64,000 nucleotides of DNA from Mastigias papua (taxonomy: Eukaryota > Cnidaria > Scyphozoa > Rhizostomeae > Mastigiidae). The notes below the pieces were generated by a model. It saw only the letters and a program-made list of their open reading frames with translations, was not told where the DNA came from and did not search any database. This document shows positions 34,040 through 47,380 of this stretch, piece after piece (the first letter of the stretch is position 1; every line of letters begins with the position of its first letter). Made by a program: the position numbers and the translations under genes. Location: assembly GCA_964019165.1 (NCBI GenBank), contig OZ025271.1, forward strand, positions 12,875,759-12,939,758. The letters run 5' to 3'.

Positions 34040-37000
34040 ACAGTGATCTCAAATGCTTATGGTTAAGACACCTTGCTTAGGTATTTTTCTGGCATAAACA
34101 TCGACTTTATTGAACAGAGAGCAATTAGCTAAGAACTGATAAAATCATATCATAATTTGAAAGATACGATTGTTTACAAATGGATCCTACCTAATGGATT
34201 TAAAGAAATCGGGAGACTCAAACGCAAATCTTTAACCATTACATACAATGAAAGATATAATAGGGGATAGGGCCATTGAACTTGAAGCATGCGATCATGT
34301 TGGTTGAAATCAATGAATACAAGTTCGCGCGTTGTATCTTGCTGGTTGTTTGTTGTCAGTGCTGTGGAGGAGGCATCCACATAGAACATCATGTTTTTCC
34401 TGTTTGCTGCTCGTTGTAGATTGGAATACAGTGATCAATTTCTGCCTTGCCCAGACGGATAAACAAGGTATATGAAGAGAGGAAGGGGATTTCTAATATC
34501 CTTTAAGCCACTGTCAGATTTTCAGCATCGTGTGTGGTGGACTATATTCCCGCACCTAAATATGAATGAACAGTTGTGTAGTGGCAAATTTCCGACAAGG
34601 GGGCTCAATACAGAATTCTCTATGTGGTAAATTTTGAGACACGGCCCCTTAGAAATATGCAAATACAGTCAAGTGCATTTCTCGATATTCAACTGATTTT
34701 GCAATGAATTGGTCTTAATTTAAAACGTGAATCTATATCCGTTGCAACAAGTGAAAGCGAGAAAATAAAAGAAGTATTTCAAAACATTTGAAACTCGAAG
34801 TGATCCCCAAAGAACTCTTGAAAGATTAACAATGGGGTCCCAACATTACAACCCTGTTAATGAAAGTAAGAATATCATTGACGTCACCAACTCTACATCT
34901 GTCTTGTACAGCAGCGTCTATCTACCGCTGGATGCATTTTTGTCTAGTCATGCGTTCATAATGCTTTTTACCATAAATATAGTAGAGTTATGATTTCTAC
35001 TAGGCCCTATTTGCTGTTATTCAGTGATATGACTGCAATTGAAACACCATTGAGCCAAACATATCCCAGTGCACCAAACAGGGTGTGCCAAGTAAACCAG
35101 ATGAATTTCCCTGACTTTTCACAGATAGTTTCCTGACAATACCTGACAATTCAAGCATTTTCTGTTTCATGTTCTGGTGCAATTGACACTTATAGTTTTG
35201 CAAATCTGAATACATGTAGGCATCTAGTATAGAAAGCCATGAATTATGGAGGCAGACAGGTATGATATAAGTCACATGATTATACCAGAATGGATCAAAG
35301 GACCCTGAAAGGTCTTCTCAAAAACCTTCGCATGCTGTTCAGAATTCACTCAAACATCTCTGACAACGGCAAATTTGAAATCATTTCCCTAGCATTTCCC
35401 TGTCATGATGTGATGGCATAGAGGGAAGGAACAAGGCGGGCCCACGGCCCCCCTTAACAAAATTGTAACAGGGGCGCTGAAATAGCAAACTGGAAAGATT
35501 TATATGAAAAACTATAGTGCGTTTCATCGTTGTTTCAGTTGAAAATAACTGCAAATCCAGTGACAGTTCTTCGAAGGAGGGGGGAGGGGGGAGGCCAAAA
35601 TTAACAATCAATATACGTAGTGAGTAAAATGTCAAATGAAGAGGAATAGCAGTGAAGAGAAAATCTGAGTAAAACTCTATTCAGCATTAAACAAACAAAT
35701 CGATAATGCATAATAATATTATAATATATATAATATAGTATGATACATTATACTACATTATTCTACGAAATCCATTTTCCCATCCTATACTGCTATCTCC
35801 CATTCGTAATTGCCATCAAACTTGAATGAATTAGGCTGGATGATATCATATTACATAATAACCAAAGGATAATCATATTACTAACAACCAAAGGGGCAAT
35901 GGATGAGATGTGATCGCTGGATGAGATTTATTAATGCCATGAAAGTAGGCTCAAAGCCAGCTCTGAAAAGACAGGGGGAAATCCAGTCAAGGGTGCCATA
36001 CTTTAAAAGTTAGTAAGGGATCCCTTCTTTCAAGCGTTCGAGAGTATGACGTCATCAAAGAATAGCAACATTAACATATGCTGCTTACGTCATAATTTGC
36101 CTTTTACCCTTCTAGGCAAAATCATTGAACTGGCAAACAGGGCCTGAATTTTACAATTGAGAGAGCAGTGTCCCCTACGTGCCCCTTAGCTTTGTTCTTC
36201 GGCAATAGTCTGCCAGGAGATGAAATTTGATTTTAGAATGAAAGCACTTATGTCCCTCACAACTGGCATGTAGCCACAGTATTACGTCACATAGCACATT
36301 TAGAAAGTCTTCCAGTACGAAAACCATTCACAGGCACAGCGTCGGTAGTGGCGCTGGGGGGGGGGGGGTTCAGCCCCCGCAACACTTTCTACCAGCCATT
36401 CATTTTTCTAGCCTTTATAACAGGTGAGGAGAATGCATATGCTCGCCAATTAAGAGAAAAATCTTGTCTATAACGTTTTCCTTTGTGACTGGCGATGCTA
36501 TTGTAATGAAGATTGGGCGATCTGCTGTTCGAGTTACACCTGTTAGAGTTTTCTAGCCGCCCACTTTTTATCTGTAGCCCTCCCTACTGTCTATTTGGCA
36601 GCGCCGTGCCTGACAGACAAATTGAAATCCTTTGGACAGTGGACGAATTCAGACATATTTAACCATTATGAAACTGATTGAATTAGGAACTGGGGGGAAC
36701 TTGGGGGTTCGTTGCCCACAAATTTTACAACAGCTGAAAACTTCCCCTAAAATCTTCCATTAGATCACTTGCAACAAACGATAACCAATCATCATTGAAT
36801 AATGTGACAATCATGCTAGCACATTGTATAAAGACAAAGTCTGAGATGTATAAATTAACGGAAGAATCCTTTGCCATAAACTTTCCTTTTCGTAATTGGG
36901 GTTTAGGCATTAAATTGACCAATGTAATGGTATAATTTGAGAGGTATCCCCAATGGTCAAATTAGCAATCTTATTTTACGTCAATGGATTCTCAATTCCA

Positions 37001-39870
37001 AATTGCAAGTCACGTGGCCACATGGATGATAGTCGGCGCAAAACAACGGCCTAATTACGATATAATCTACCAACATTAATTGCTACACGACAAAAGCCAT
37101 GGGTAAAACGGTGTATACTATCCACCAGGTGATTTTAAGTTGGTTTCCATCCAAGATTAGGATAAACGATGTTGCACATGCAGATTCATTTAAGTAGTTT
37201 TACTTTACTTAGCAGAGAGGTAAAGAATGCTAAAAACATGCTAGATACATATAAGTGCGAAGCAAAACTTAAATTTCTTGAATTACTACCATTAAAGTAT
37301 ATCGATACTACATCAATTAGTTGAGCACTTCACTACCAATGCAATCGTCCAAAATGATGAGCAAAAATGACTCCAGATGATGTTAATGTGCAATTCTCCT
37401 CTGGTCCTCTTGATCTTTCACAACAAATAATGACTGTTTCTATCCACTTAGATCATCCAACTGAACATCTGATCAGATAGTAAATCAAAAAATAAGCTTG
37501 ATAGAGTTACTGAACACTATGGGGGAGAGGGGGAGAGTCCCCTTTGTTGTATTCTTCATCTGTGCTCTTTAACGCTGGCCTAATGGATCCGGCCTAATGT
37601 TGTGATGTAGTCTTATCTTTGCCTCTGTTTCAACTTGAGACTGATTATATTGTTAACTAGAGCTTGTCCTTGTTAGTATTTTACTGCATGGGCCTCATAC
37701 TCCATCGTCATAGCATTAGCGGCAACCCCTTCAACATATATACAGGAGTTGGAGGACCAGTGACTGCACCCTTTTGTTGCAAATATGTAATAACTCGTAA
37801 AATTGCCTAGTGTAAAACAATGATGACGATAGCAATATGATGGAAAAAATGTCGAAAATTCATAGCACAAGAACAGCACAGTGAATCATGTGAATTACAT
37901 CATGTGATTCATCACGTGTAGGATGAAGATGAGGATGATCTCGACGAAAGTATAGGCGAATAAGTAAGCTATGCCCCACAAGATGGAGAGTACAGTACGA
38001 GGTTTCTCTTTGGAATATATTATCGAACACTTTTCTCCTCTATTCAAAGCATTGAAGCTATGCCTAGTCAAAACTTCAGGGTCTGATATGAAACCACGAA
38101 TTATTCTCACATCGGCCATCAATTCTCAGCAGCCCTCAAGCTTATCACAGACTTTCAATCACATCTTGTTAAAACTAACAGTATCTAGACTGAAAAGCAT
38201 TATCGTATGATGCATCATTAGACCATTCCAAAAGTAGAGAAACATTATAAGAGCTTTTAGCCAGCTCTTCTTCCAAAAGCAACAGGCTCCTATGTATTTC
38301 AAAGGGGTTGACACAATGCTAGAACAACTGAGCAGGGAGCAAGATAGCTGTAAATCTATTTGCGTTATGAATAGTGTTATGAATTGCTATAGAAGAAATA
38401 TATTATATAAATTCTAATTGCTTAAAGATCAAAGAGCTGGAATTTCAACGTGTCAGTTGTGCATTTTTAGTGTAGTACTCTTCGGTGTCTAATTCCAGAC
38501 AGGGGTAGAATTAGTGGGGGTTTGGAATATTCTAGATAATTCAATTTAATCTGGGATTGGAATTAGCAGGGGATTGGGATATGCGCAATCACATGAATAT
38601 TAGAATTTAGAAAATTATTCTAAGCTGGTTCGTATTCTCTAACGCACAGCAAAAAGTCCCTTACAATTACGGCTTCAATATTTCGGTGCAACAAGTAAAA
38701 ATACTGAAAAGTCAGTTTGAAGCAATAGGAACAGGAAAATTATTTTGCTATGAAAAAAGACCTAGAGTAGAAGTCTGTTTAGTAACAGTTAGTTAAGAAT
38801 ATTGACGATACAAACGGTTCTTGCCAAGAGGAATTAGTCTTGTTTCGGCTAATTTATACACTAGGTCCTCTAAAGCTAATTGATGGGGGCGGTACTAATA
38901 AGACTAGAAGGTTTGACAACAATTTGAAAAACTAATCAGCAGAGTTGAAGGCAATAAGGCACAATAGAGTAATCAACACATCTCTGGCTGTCTTGCGTCA
39001 GGGGATCAAAAATCATAAGCTGCTAATTGACTAAGTAGAAGCAGCAGACAAGCCTAGCCTATATAGGTAAATTCTTTGATAAGTTCTAATGGAAAAATTT
39101 GTTTTCAGCAGGCAGACAAATGAAAACGGAGATTCCTTCTCAAACAAGCCCAGAAAAATTCAAAGATGCTACCATTCACGTCAAACACTTAAACGACAAG
39201 CTTGATAAACATCATGGAATATGCAGTGAAAATGACTGTAAATTTGTTGCTTCCAAGTTAACATGAGAGCTTTACTTCTGATTCGAAATTTGCAAATTTC
39301 AATATTAAGATATCAGCCCCTTCAGACAATGTCGTAGAGAGATTTTGTAATAGTTTGTCAGCAAAAATCATAAAAGAAATCTCACTGTTTGGATCTGTGC
39401 CTTTTATGGGAAGGACGTACATAGAACTTATTTATTTCAGAAAGTCATTTCTCAAGCATACAACTGACTAATTTCTTAGGGCTGGAGCACTATAGCCCCC
39501 CTCCCAGTTTCTCAAACATTGGCCTGTCTTGCAGATAAATTTTCATAGAAAGTCTTCATCAGTACTAATAAAACGACTTATTCGTATTTACCTACATAAC
39601 AACATCATCTACATAACTATAAATATACAAGCTGTACCCACATTGCATATGAATATACATAAGAAAATAAATCAATAATTTACTTTTCTTAAATGTAAGC
39701 GTTATGATTAGTAGCTTTATCAATATTAAACTTCTATAGCATGTTAACACCCACCAATTGATCACTTGAAATAAATCGCACGTGAAGCTAAAATGACGCC
39801 CAAAAGACTTTTGATACAGGTTTTAACTTAAGTATGTGCTAATTAAGTAGTAACAAGCATACCAAAAGAA
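34040..39870. other. Long stretch with little assignable content
   Basis: No exon or gene fragment I can support. It contains a G14 run at about 36,356-36,369 and a dispersed repeat at 35,760-36,000. Several short C/G runs (CCCCC) suggest old DNA-element remnants without readable ends. Confidence 0.4.
35760..36000. repeat. Dispersed repeat, copy 1
   Basis: Shares ATTGCCATCAAACTTGAATG, a downstream TGATCG, and the phrase CAAAGCCAGCTCT in the same order with 63,120-63,330. Family and ends are unknown. Confidence 0.55.
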
Positions 39871-39873
39871 GGC

Positions 39874-40290
39874 CAGGGGTCACCAACCCAGTCCCTGTGG
39901 GCATTTTTTACCATCAATAACCAGATCTGCCACCCAAAAACCGGTTCAAAAAAGTAAAGGAAGCTGTGCAACTTTGTAATAGTAGAGGTGCATTTTTAAA
40001 AAGTGGTAATCTTTTGCATTGGACCAAACTGAATACGTCTAGCTCAATTCTTGGCTTTGTGCTCACATTACTTCATCCCAAAAAGGGAGCTAAATGAAAC
40101 AGAGGTAGACACAAGCAGATCTCTGTGGCCCCATTGAAACTACTCCATATTTGAGAAAAACAGATATGTTCAGCTGCGCTTTTGGCTCTGCATTCAGAAT
40201 ATTCTAATATAAGATGAGCATTCAATCAGAGTAAGGAAAACGGAGAAGTATGAACGTGTTCTTAGTTTCAAAAAGGTTGGTGATCCCATG
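39874..40290. mobile_element. Probable non-autonomous hAT element
   Basis: CAGGGGTCACCAACC at the left and GGTTGGTGATCCCATG at the right form about 15-bp inverted ends of the hAT type. No coding capacity. The expected 8-bp duplication is not recognisable, so it is old or the ends are slightly misplaced. Confidence 0.5.
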
Positions 40291-40914
40291 CACAAACTAT
40301 AACAAATCGCATTTGAGGAGCATAGCCCTATCAGTGAATAAGTCAAAATCTTTGTCGTCATGTCATTTTCAATATGATCTCTTACCACAAACATGCCTAC
40401 ATAATGTTTTATGTGCACTAGTTTTGTGTTGTAAGCATAGCTCTGGTTCAGCTGAACCGTAATCATACGGAACTATTTTCAACCTTTTACTCTATAAGTG
40501 TGTTTATTCCTATGCCTATTTTCAACTTAAACCTAGGGTGAAGTCAGGTCAATTTCGAGCACAGGATGCATATTGTCAAATTATTGCTTTAAGTTTTGCA
40601 TTTCTCTGTGGTAGCAATTGCTTTCCCTTGCAGCCCATCAACATAATATGCACAAGAATTTGGATGAGATATCGATTTTAGCAGTTCTGAGAGTGTTTTC
40701 TATTTTTCACTATAGGGCATCATTACGTCTATCTTTATATTTTATCCTGTGTATACCAACAATTACTATGTTTATAAACCAAATAGTGTACTTTGAGATT
40801 GGAGAATTCGTAACGTTCTCTTTTTATCAACTAAAAAATATAACATATTCCTAGCGCTCCAAAATAAAGGTGAACACATGACCAGCTGAATACGTGCTAA
40901 AACATATTGCCTAG

Positions 40915-40979
40915 TGTGTGAATGTGAGTGTGAGTGTGAGTGTGAATGTTAATGTGAGTCTGAGTGTGAGTGTGTGTGT
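40915..40979. repeat. (GTGAGT)n-like short repeat
   Basis: GTGAGT/GTGAAT phrases repeated about ten times. Confidence 0.9.
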
Positions 40980-41089
40980 TCCGTTATATTTATTATGTGA
41001 ACAACATCAAAGTCAGGTTGTCTTTCTATTAGAAGATGGATAGACAAATCTGACCGGGTTTCACACATTTCCATGGTCTCCACTGAGTA

Positions 41090-41510
41090 AGATAAAATAT
41101 CAGCTAGACTGTATCCGATCTGTAGTCAATAGCTTTCCAATCTACCAGCTAGAAGAACAGCAGCAGATTGTTTAGTTGGTAGCCCCTAACCCCCGATGTA
41201 CCATTAAGGATATCAGAGACCGTTTGTGTAGATGATCCCTTTTAGCCTTCTAGATTCATTATGAAACACATCTTAGGTACAGTTTTCCCAATCAGCAATA
41301 AATAACCCTCAATCCACCAGGAATGCACCACATACAGTTTGTCCAATCAGTAACCCCTAGTCTATTTCATTCACCAGGAAAGCGATCACATAGAGCTTTT
41401 TTGGCACGTAGCTCTAACCTTCTTGATTCACCACAGAAGACATCAGCTACGTGTTGTCTGAATGGTAGTCCATAACCACATCGGCCCAACAGCTGACCAC
41501 TGGTCATCTG
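41090..41510. repeat. Degenerate tandem repeat, period about 75 bp
   Basis: Phrases such as CCAATCAGTAACCCC, ATTCACCAGGAA and CACATAGAG/CACATACAG recur about every 75 bp. On the minus strand one part is open (for example GYGLPFRQHVADVFCGES) with similar but broken phrases in the next units. An acceptor TTTTTGTAG precedes this frame at 41,631, but no function can be assigned. Confidence 0.4.
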
Positions 41511-42619
41511 ACTAGTATTACCAGTGATCGTCATTAGATTTGAGCAAATAATCTGCTCTCTTGTGAAATAAGAAATTCCCAAAGAAACTTCGGGTTTATT
41601 TCCAAACCTTTTTGACTTAACCCGAATCATCCTACAAAAACAAAAGTAAATATTCAACACAGTGCTACTTGAATGATCCCTGTGTCCTTCATACTTTGCC
41701 AAAATCAACTACTGTATGCAATAACGAATCCCTGGATGGAAATATAATGGTGTCCCTATAAAGAAAACTACATCACATTGTCTTCTGCCAATAGTATGGC
41801 ATCTTACGTATATTTAGGTAACTATGTGTGCTTGGACAAGTATGGAAAATGACAAAACAATAGAAATGCCGAATTCAGTGATTCCCATTTGCTACATCAT
41901 ATAACTATGCTCAACGTGCAATTGCGGGTTGAGGGCATATATGGAGGTAGAAAAAGGATGATACACGGAAAAGGAAAAGGATGTTTTTTGATATTGTGTT
42001 ACATGCTGCTTTGTGGTCTAGGACCGAGCGTGGTTGTTTAGATTAGGTCAGACCAATATCTGTGTAAATCTCTCTTTAGATTGAAGTTTGAAAACAGCGG
42101 GTATGGACATATAAGAATCAATTGCCTAAAAGTGAAGGTGAAATGGGGGATTACAGAAAGTGCCTTCATCACCATGGGGAACTTTGGCTGCCACTAAATG
42201 CACGAAAACATAATGAAGGGCTCAAACTAAAGCAAAAGTGAATGGTGCCCGTGACTGTGGTCTTGCAGAAGAGATGGGTCACCGTGACTGCTGACAGGTG
42301 GTTTCAGTTGGTTACTAGCTGACAGGTGGTTTCAGTTTGACCGGCAAAAACCTCAAATTTTGAGCTCTGTAACAAGACACATATACCTAGGCAAATTCAC
42401 ACCAGTTAGGAGACATTGCAGGAAACCATAAGCGTAGCTAAGTTTCCAAATCTTCACAATGTTTTCTATGACAATATGTGTAGGTGTTCTGTACTACACA
42501 ACATTACCGCTACAACAACAAATGCAAGGAATCTTGGCCACTGTCAGTATTGTATGTCTTAGAAGATCGTCAAGAGCATAAAAGTGGACCCCGAATGTAG
42601 TAGATCTTTTTTAACTTAC

Positions 42620-42679
42620 TGGGGTTTGAGAAGGTGCATCATCTTCAGAAATTTGAGATCCTGATGGTAAAGGATATGC
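42620..42679 (-). CDS. Candidate 60-nt phase-0 exon (family 2)
   Basis: CTCTTTTAG acceptor and CCA|GTAAGT donor enclose 20 open codons (AYPLPSGSQISEDDAPSQTP). Similar to the exon at 20,378 (P3, SQI, P16). It follows the RHIM-like exon on the same strand but does not continue its phase as I read it, so it belongs to another splice path, an intervening exon was missed, or one boundary is wrong. Confidence 0.4.
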
Positions 42680-42886
42680 CTAAAAGAGAAAATAGCAAAT
42701 ATTTAATACTAAGAACATGTCATAGTGAGTATATTTTGTTAATTGTTTGCTGTATTGAATGGTGTAATTAGTAGTGTGTTATGATTATAAATGCGCAATA
42801 TGATAGCGTGACAGGGATATTTAATATCAATGAAGAAGAAAGTCAAAACGTTTGACAAATGTGAAATTTTTTCTTGACGCCAATAG

Positions 42887-42888
<2 letters not shown>

Positions 42889-42972
<84 letters not shown>
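42889..42972. repeat. (AT)n microsatellite
   Basis: About 84 bp of pure AT repeats; the YIYI-type frames on both strands are artefacts. Confidence 0.98.
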
Positions 42973-42975
<3 letters not shown>

Positions 42976-43208
42976 ACAGTACTCATATATATGAATAATA
43001 CTAGATACCAAAGCTGCTTGAATATTGTTTCCACCGAGACACTGTTGAGAACCTGTAATGAAAACATAGCCATAAGCTTGAACAGCTTGCAATGGGTACA
43101 ATAATGCAGTTTAACTATAAGTTATCTTAATCGTACAATGCCTTTGTACGCAAATTTCCACTTCAAGCAAAAATTGCAAACATTGCAAAAGAAGAAGATG
43201 TCACTTAC

Positions 43209-43286
43209 TGTTAGGACTCAACTGCATTGTAGCATTGTTTCCAATAATAAGATTGCCTCCAGGTAGTACATTAACTGTTTGGATTT
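43209..43286 (-). CDS. RHIM/amyloid-like exon of the ZU5-UPA gene
   Basis: CGCTTCAG acceptor and AACA|GTAAGT donor; 78 nt, phase 1 at both ends. With the G left by the exon at 44,805 it reads E-IQTVNVLPGGNLIIGNNA, then TMQLSPN. The core LIIGNNATMQL has the I-G-x4-M spacing of RHIM motifs (I/V-Q-I/V-G-x2-N-x-M), but Ile in place of Gln and Asn at +2 instead of +3. RHIM segments form amyloid contacts in necroptosis and NF-kB signalling, which fits the UPA/ZU5 neighbours. The assignment to this gene rests on strand, order and frame. Confidence 0.45.
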
Positions 43287-43707
43287 CTGAAGCGAGAATG
43301 AAATAGTAAACACTGTATTCCATGTTAAAGTGCACCACTGAAAACACATCAGCTTGTTTATACAAACAATCCACCTAATTTGGCACGTGTTGTTGACTGA
43401 AATGCGTCTAAACACATTTTTTTATATCTATCCTTGAAGCTTTAATCTAAATTTGAACAAAGTACTGAGGTAACATTGGAAACTAGGAATTCAAATATGT
43501 TGAGAGTTCACTTTTTTCAAATGGTGTATGAGATCCAGACATTGGAACAGTCTGTGAGTCTCTGTCTGGAAAATTTAAGCCTTTATTGTAGGCTGCTTAT
43601 TGGAATTTCAAATTTGGATAAGCTGCATACACAACAATGTTAAATTCCATGCTAATGATAAACTGAATTTATGTCCAATTCAATAAGATACTGCAGCATG
43701 TCACATC

Positions 43708-44706
43708 ACCGTTATGTATCCTTGACCATTCCGTCTGGTGGGCAAAACAACTCGCTGCAAAGAAGGCAATGTCTGAAATGCAAGTAATCGGCTTTAGAAA
43801 GCTGAATTGTTGCTATCATTAACAGGTACTTTATTTAAGTCTTCAGTAGTCTACCAATATCTCAGTTCACATACTATTTCATTTATGTTGTTACAAAATG
43901 GTCTTATACAAATAGCAGGACCTATGGTGTATTCATAAATTTCACTGTTGACTCTACAAGTTCATTCATGTCTAGGAAAGCTTGATAACAGTCGTGGTAA
44001 ATAGCTTGACAATTTTAGCTATATGCCATCCTGAAATGTGACGACAGGTTCTAAAGGTTTTAAATTCCTTCTGCAATGACTGTACCTATCGATTTCATAG
44101 GACTGTTGTCCTTACAAACAGTCAGCAGTTACGCAAGCATTTTACAGCTCTTGGCCCTCGAATACATCTTATGTAGTCTCTAGATATACAGTAATAGAAT
44201 ACTGTGAATATAATTGTCATCGTTTAGGCAGGTTGAGGATCAAGAACTGCACAATTCTCGCATAACTGTCTGACAATCTACTAAAGACAACAGTCCTGTA
44301 AATCGATGGCAAAACAGCCACAGTCTGCAAAGTGAATTCCTGCAGAAGGAATATACAGCCATTGAAACCTGTAGTCGCATTTCAGGAAGGCAAATAAATA
44401 AAATTATTACGTTATTGACAACGACGGTGATCAAGTCTTGACGTGAAGGGATTTGCAGAGTCAAAAATGGAACTTATGAACGCAAGTAAAATTCTTCTAT
44501 TTTCAAAAGAAAATTCTGCTGCAGCATGGATGAAATAGCATGTGAACGTAGAGATTGATGAATTATTGCAGGCGCAATAAAATTACCGGTGAATTATAGC
44601 AGCAGCTTAGCTATTCAAAAGCCAACAAACTGTAGTTCAGACATTGCCTTCTTAGCAGCGAGTTGTTGTGCCCACGGGATAGAACTGATCAATCATAATA
44701 AAGATT
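43708..44706. mobile_element. Fold-back element (long imperfect inverted repeat)
   Basis: The right arm, 44,255-44,706, matches the complement of 43,708-44,135 along its length: shared ACAACAGTCCT...ATCGAT, GCAGAAGGAAT, CATTTCAGGA, and CAGACATTGCCTTCTT at the outer part. Spacer about 120 bp. No flanking duplication recognised. Both arms contain an AG-bounded, exon-like piece (43,710-43,772 on the minus strand, 44,641-44,690 on the plus strand). Confidence 0.65.
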
Positions 44707-44804
44707 ATGTACTGGTCATGTGGTGTGCTGTAGTGTCTTATTGGACACAAGGAAATCAGTTAATGCGAAGAAAGAAGTGATCGTAAGTAAAATAACCAGC
44801 ATAC

Positions 44805-44835
44805 CAAGAACCTGTGTACCTGCTGGGTCCATGTC
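44805..44835 (-). CDS. Small exon joining UPA to the RHIM-like exon
   Basis: CTCTAG acceptor and CTTG|GTATGC donor; 31 nt. It enters in phase 0, as left by the exon at 48,599, and leaves phase 1, as needed at 43,286. Reads DMDPAGTQVL plus one base. Very short, so supported mainly by the double frame fit. Confidence 0.4.
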
Positions 44836-44839
44836 CTAG

Positions 44840-46220
44840 AGCAAAAAGTAATACAATCTCCAAATGATAACATACAACAGGGGTTGAAAAATACTATTAG
44901 AGACTATTTGGATAATGTAAATTAACAGTTCTGCTATCACCTAGGATGTCTACTGACAGCACACTACTTAAACAATGATACATGATCTGGTATCATTATT
45001 CTAAAACTCTGAAATAGCAGATAATATTCTTGTGCTGAATCATTATATTTGGTCATTGTTATATTATATTATAGATTGAAAAGAACAACTAAAGAGCAAT
45101 AAATCAACAGAAATCCCAGGTAAATTACTGAATGTTTTTGAGAAACTATTTGTTTCTTAGAGTGCAAAATCGAGGCTTTCTTGTTACTAGCCAACATTCA
45201 TAGGCGCATGTAGAATTGACGCTTTCTTCCTTAATAAAGTTATGACAATCAAAAGACCTAAAGGTACAAAAGTAAAGGAGTACTTTGATAAGGCTGTTGC
45301 AGCAGCAAATATCTGACATAATTAGCAGAAGGATTATTTATCAACATGGCATGTGTGCTGAGCATAACAATAGAACAATTTTGTAAAAATAATATTCTTT
45401 GTAGGACTTCTAGCTTAAACATTGGTAAAGCCTTTGGTTTCAATGAGTTGTTAACACCTATGACACTTAAATTCTGTAGAAATGCTATACAAAAGAATTG
45501 TGTAATGCTATCATGCTGGCAACACAGGTACACTAAAACATATTTTTATTTCTATCTATTAAATAATTTCGAATAGGGTTGGTGGTCCTCCAGGAAATGT
45601 TTTAAGCACTTCCACCATTTACTTTCTATCCTATAATACCGAAGTTGCTTTGTATGGGAATAGATGTTGCAAGTCACCATCAACTCAATTGTGCTACCAT
45701 TCTAGTAAAGGCATCGACTGTGTAGACCATTTCGCAGACTTGTTGATGCCGTTTTCATTAAATTCTTCATTTTATTGTCTCAATTTGTAGCCCCCAGGAA
45801 AACAACTAAAATCTAAAACTCTCGAACTTTAGACCAATACTGACGTTCTAAGAAAAGAAGACACTGCTACGTCAACGGTTGGTGGCTTGGCTGCTGATGG
45901 CTATGAGACAAAGAATCAAACTTTTCTCGCAAGGTACATTATCAAATTTTGCAAATGGATTTAATGAGCAACCATTTGACCACTTCAAAGATTTCTAAGT
46001 TTGATATGAAACTTGGGACTGAAAGTTCAAACTGGGTATTACTATAAAAAAATAACATAGCGGGGCAACGTGCAGCACTAAAAATGTTACTAGGAGATAA
46101 AGCCTTGACAAAACCGAGATATTCAGTTGAGTTATGAGCCCCTTGTAACAATCCTGAAGTGCTCACTTTATGAACACTACAAGCATGGCAGTGATGTTAC
46201 ATGCTAACAAAGGAAAATGT
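44840..46220. other. Intron-like, nothing assignable
   Basis: No exon with convincing borders between the small exon at 44,835 and the hAT element. Frames on both strands around 45,300-45,570 overlap each other and carry no motif. Confidence 0.5.
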
Positions 46221-46764
46221 AGTAAGCAGAGGCGGATCGAGACCTTCTCAACATTCTCAGTTGAGAATGTCAGATTTTCTAGCGTCCAGATTTTCGAATC
46301 TTACCATCCTGTCAACTCAAATCGAGTCTGATTTCTCAAGGTTGCTGACCCCCGTACCCACTGATATTTGCTGCACACTTGGTATACCTCAAGGAAGTGG
46401 TAACCTAGCAATAGTGATTAAGTAATAAAATCGCTTGACAAGTGTCAATAATCCTGAAAGGTATCTAGGCAAGTTGCGACAGTTTACGTGTAGTTTCCAT
46501 GCCAATTTGAGAAGTTCCTTCGCATCTTGAGAATGTGCTACGCAATTTTCTTACTGCGTGCGCATCGAAACAGTACTGATGATTGGTCACTTGAGAAGGT
46601 AGATCTGCGCTGGTTAGACGAGGTCCAAAATACATAGCAACGGCTTTTTCTTGGTACTCTTTTTATATGAGGTAGGTCTGGACGATTTTAAAACTAACTC
46701 CTTGCGCGTCCTGAGGAGAAGGTTCACTGAGAATCTTGAGGATTCAGGGGGTGGGTATACGTGA

Positions 46765-46963
46765 CTGTTTGGAATTTGCCGTGTACCCCTGGCACGTTTG
46801 AGTTATCTGTTGGATGAAGTAGCTCAGAGCGGGAGAAAACTATTCTTCGTTAGCAATCTATGCGAAATAATAGAATTTTCAGAAGAAGTCAAGCAGCTGT
46901 TGACGAAGAGAGATGTTGAACAAATTATGATGGTATATAGTGCTAGTATGCAGCTTTCTCTAG
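46765..46963 (+). CDS. Open piece inside the hAT element, unidentified
   Basis: Sixty-six open codons ending at a strong donor CTAG|GTAAGTG. Phrases such as LLDEVAQSGRKLFF and EEVKQLLTKRDVEQIM are helical and protein-like. No RNase H residues of a hAT transposase are seen. It may be a transposase exon fragment or captured sequence. Confidence 0.3.
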
Positions 46964-47380
46964 GTAAGTGTTGTCACACAGGATGGCTTTATCGCAAGTA
47001 GTAGTTGATAGTCATACTTTGTCACAGGCATGCAGACAGATTCTCTACTCCCGGTCCATTGAGTAAATGTTGATAAAGGAGAAACTGCCCCCCTCCCGAT
47101 AATGTATGGCTATATTTTTCCTTTTTGACTGTTTTATAGTCGTTCACGGCAGTCCGTATTCGCATGTGCAATTATTGTTTACAAGATTGCTGGATGAATA
47201 CGAGTCTGGCCGGTGTCAGTTGACATTGGGTATAAACAAAGGGTCGGAGAGCGGAGGGTTAAGGTCAGGCTAGGTTGTGTGTTAGAAATGCTATAGGTCC
47301 CTACTGAACAGATATAACGAAGATTTGTCCTAACTTCCGCTTACACAATCACACTTATGTTTGTAGACGCTGTAGGGGTA

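Noticed and set aside
39874..40290. Firm hAT call from CAGGGGTCACCAACC ends
   Set aside because: Kept only as probable, because the flanking 8 bp (AGAAGGC side versus ACAAACT side) do not match.
42739..43104. YIYIYI open frames on both strands
   Set aside because: Artefacts of the (AT)n repeat.
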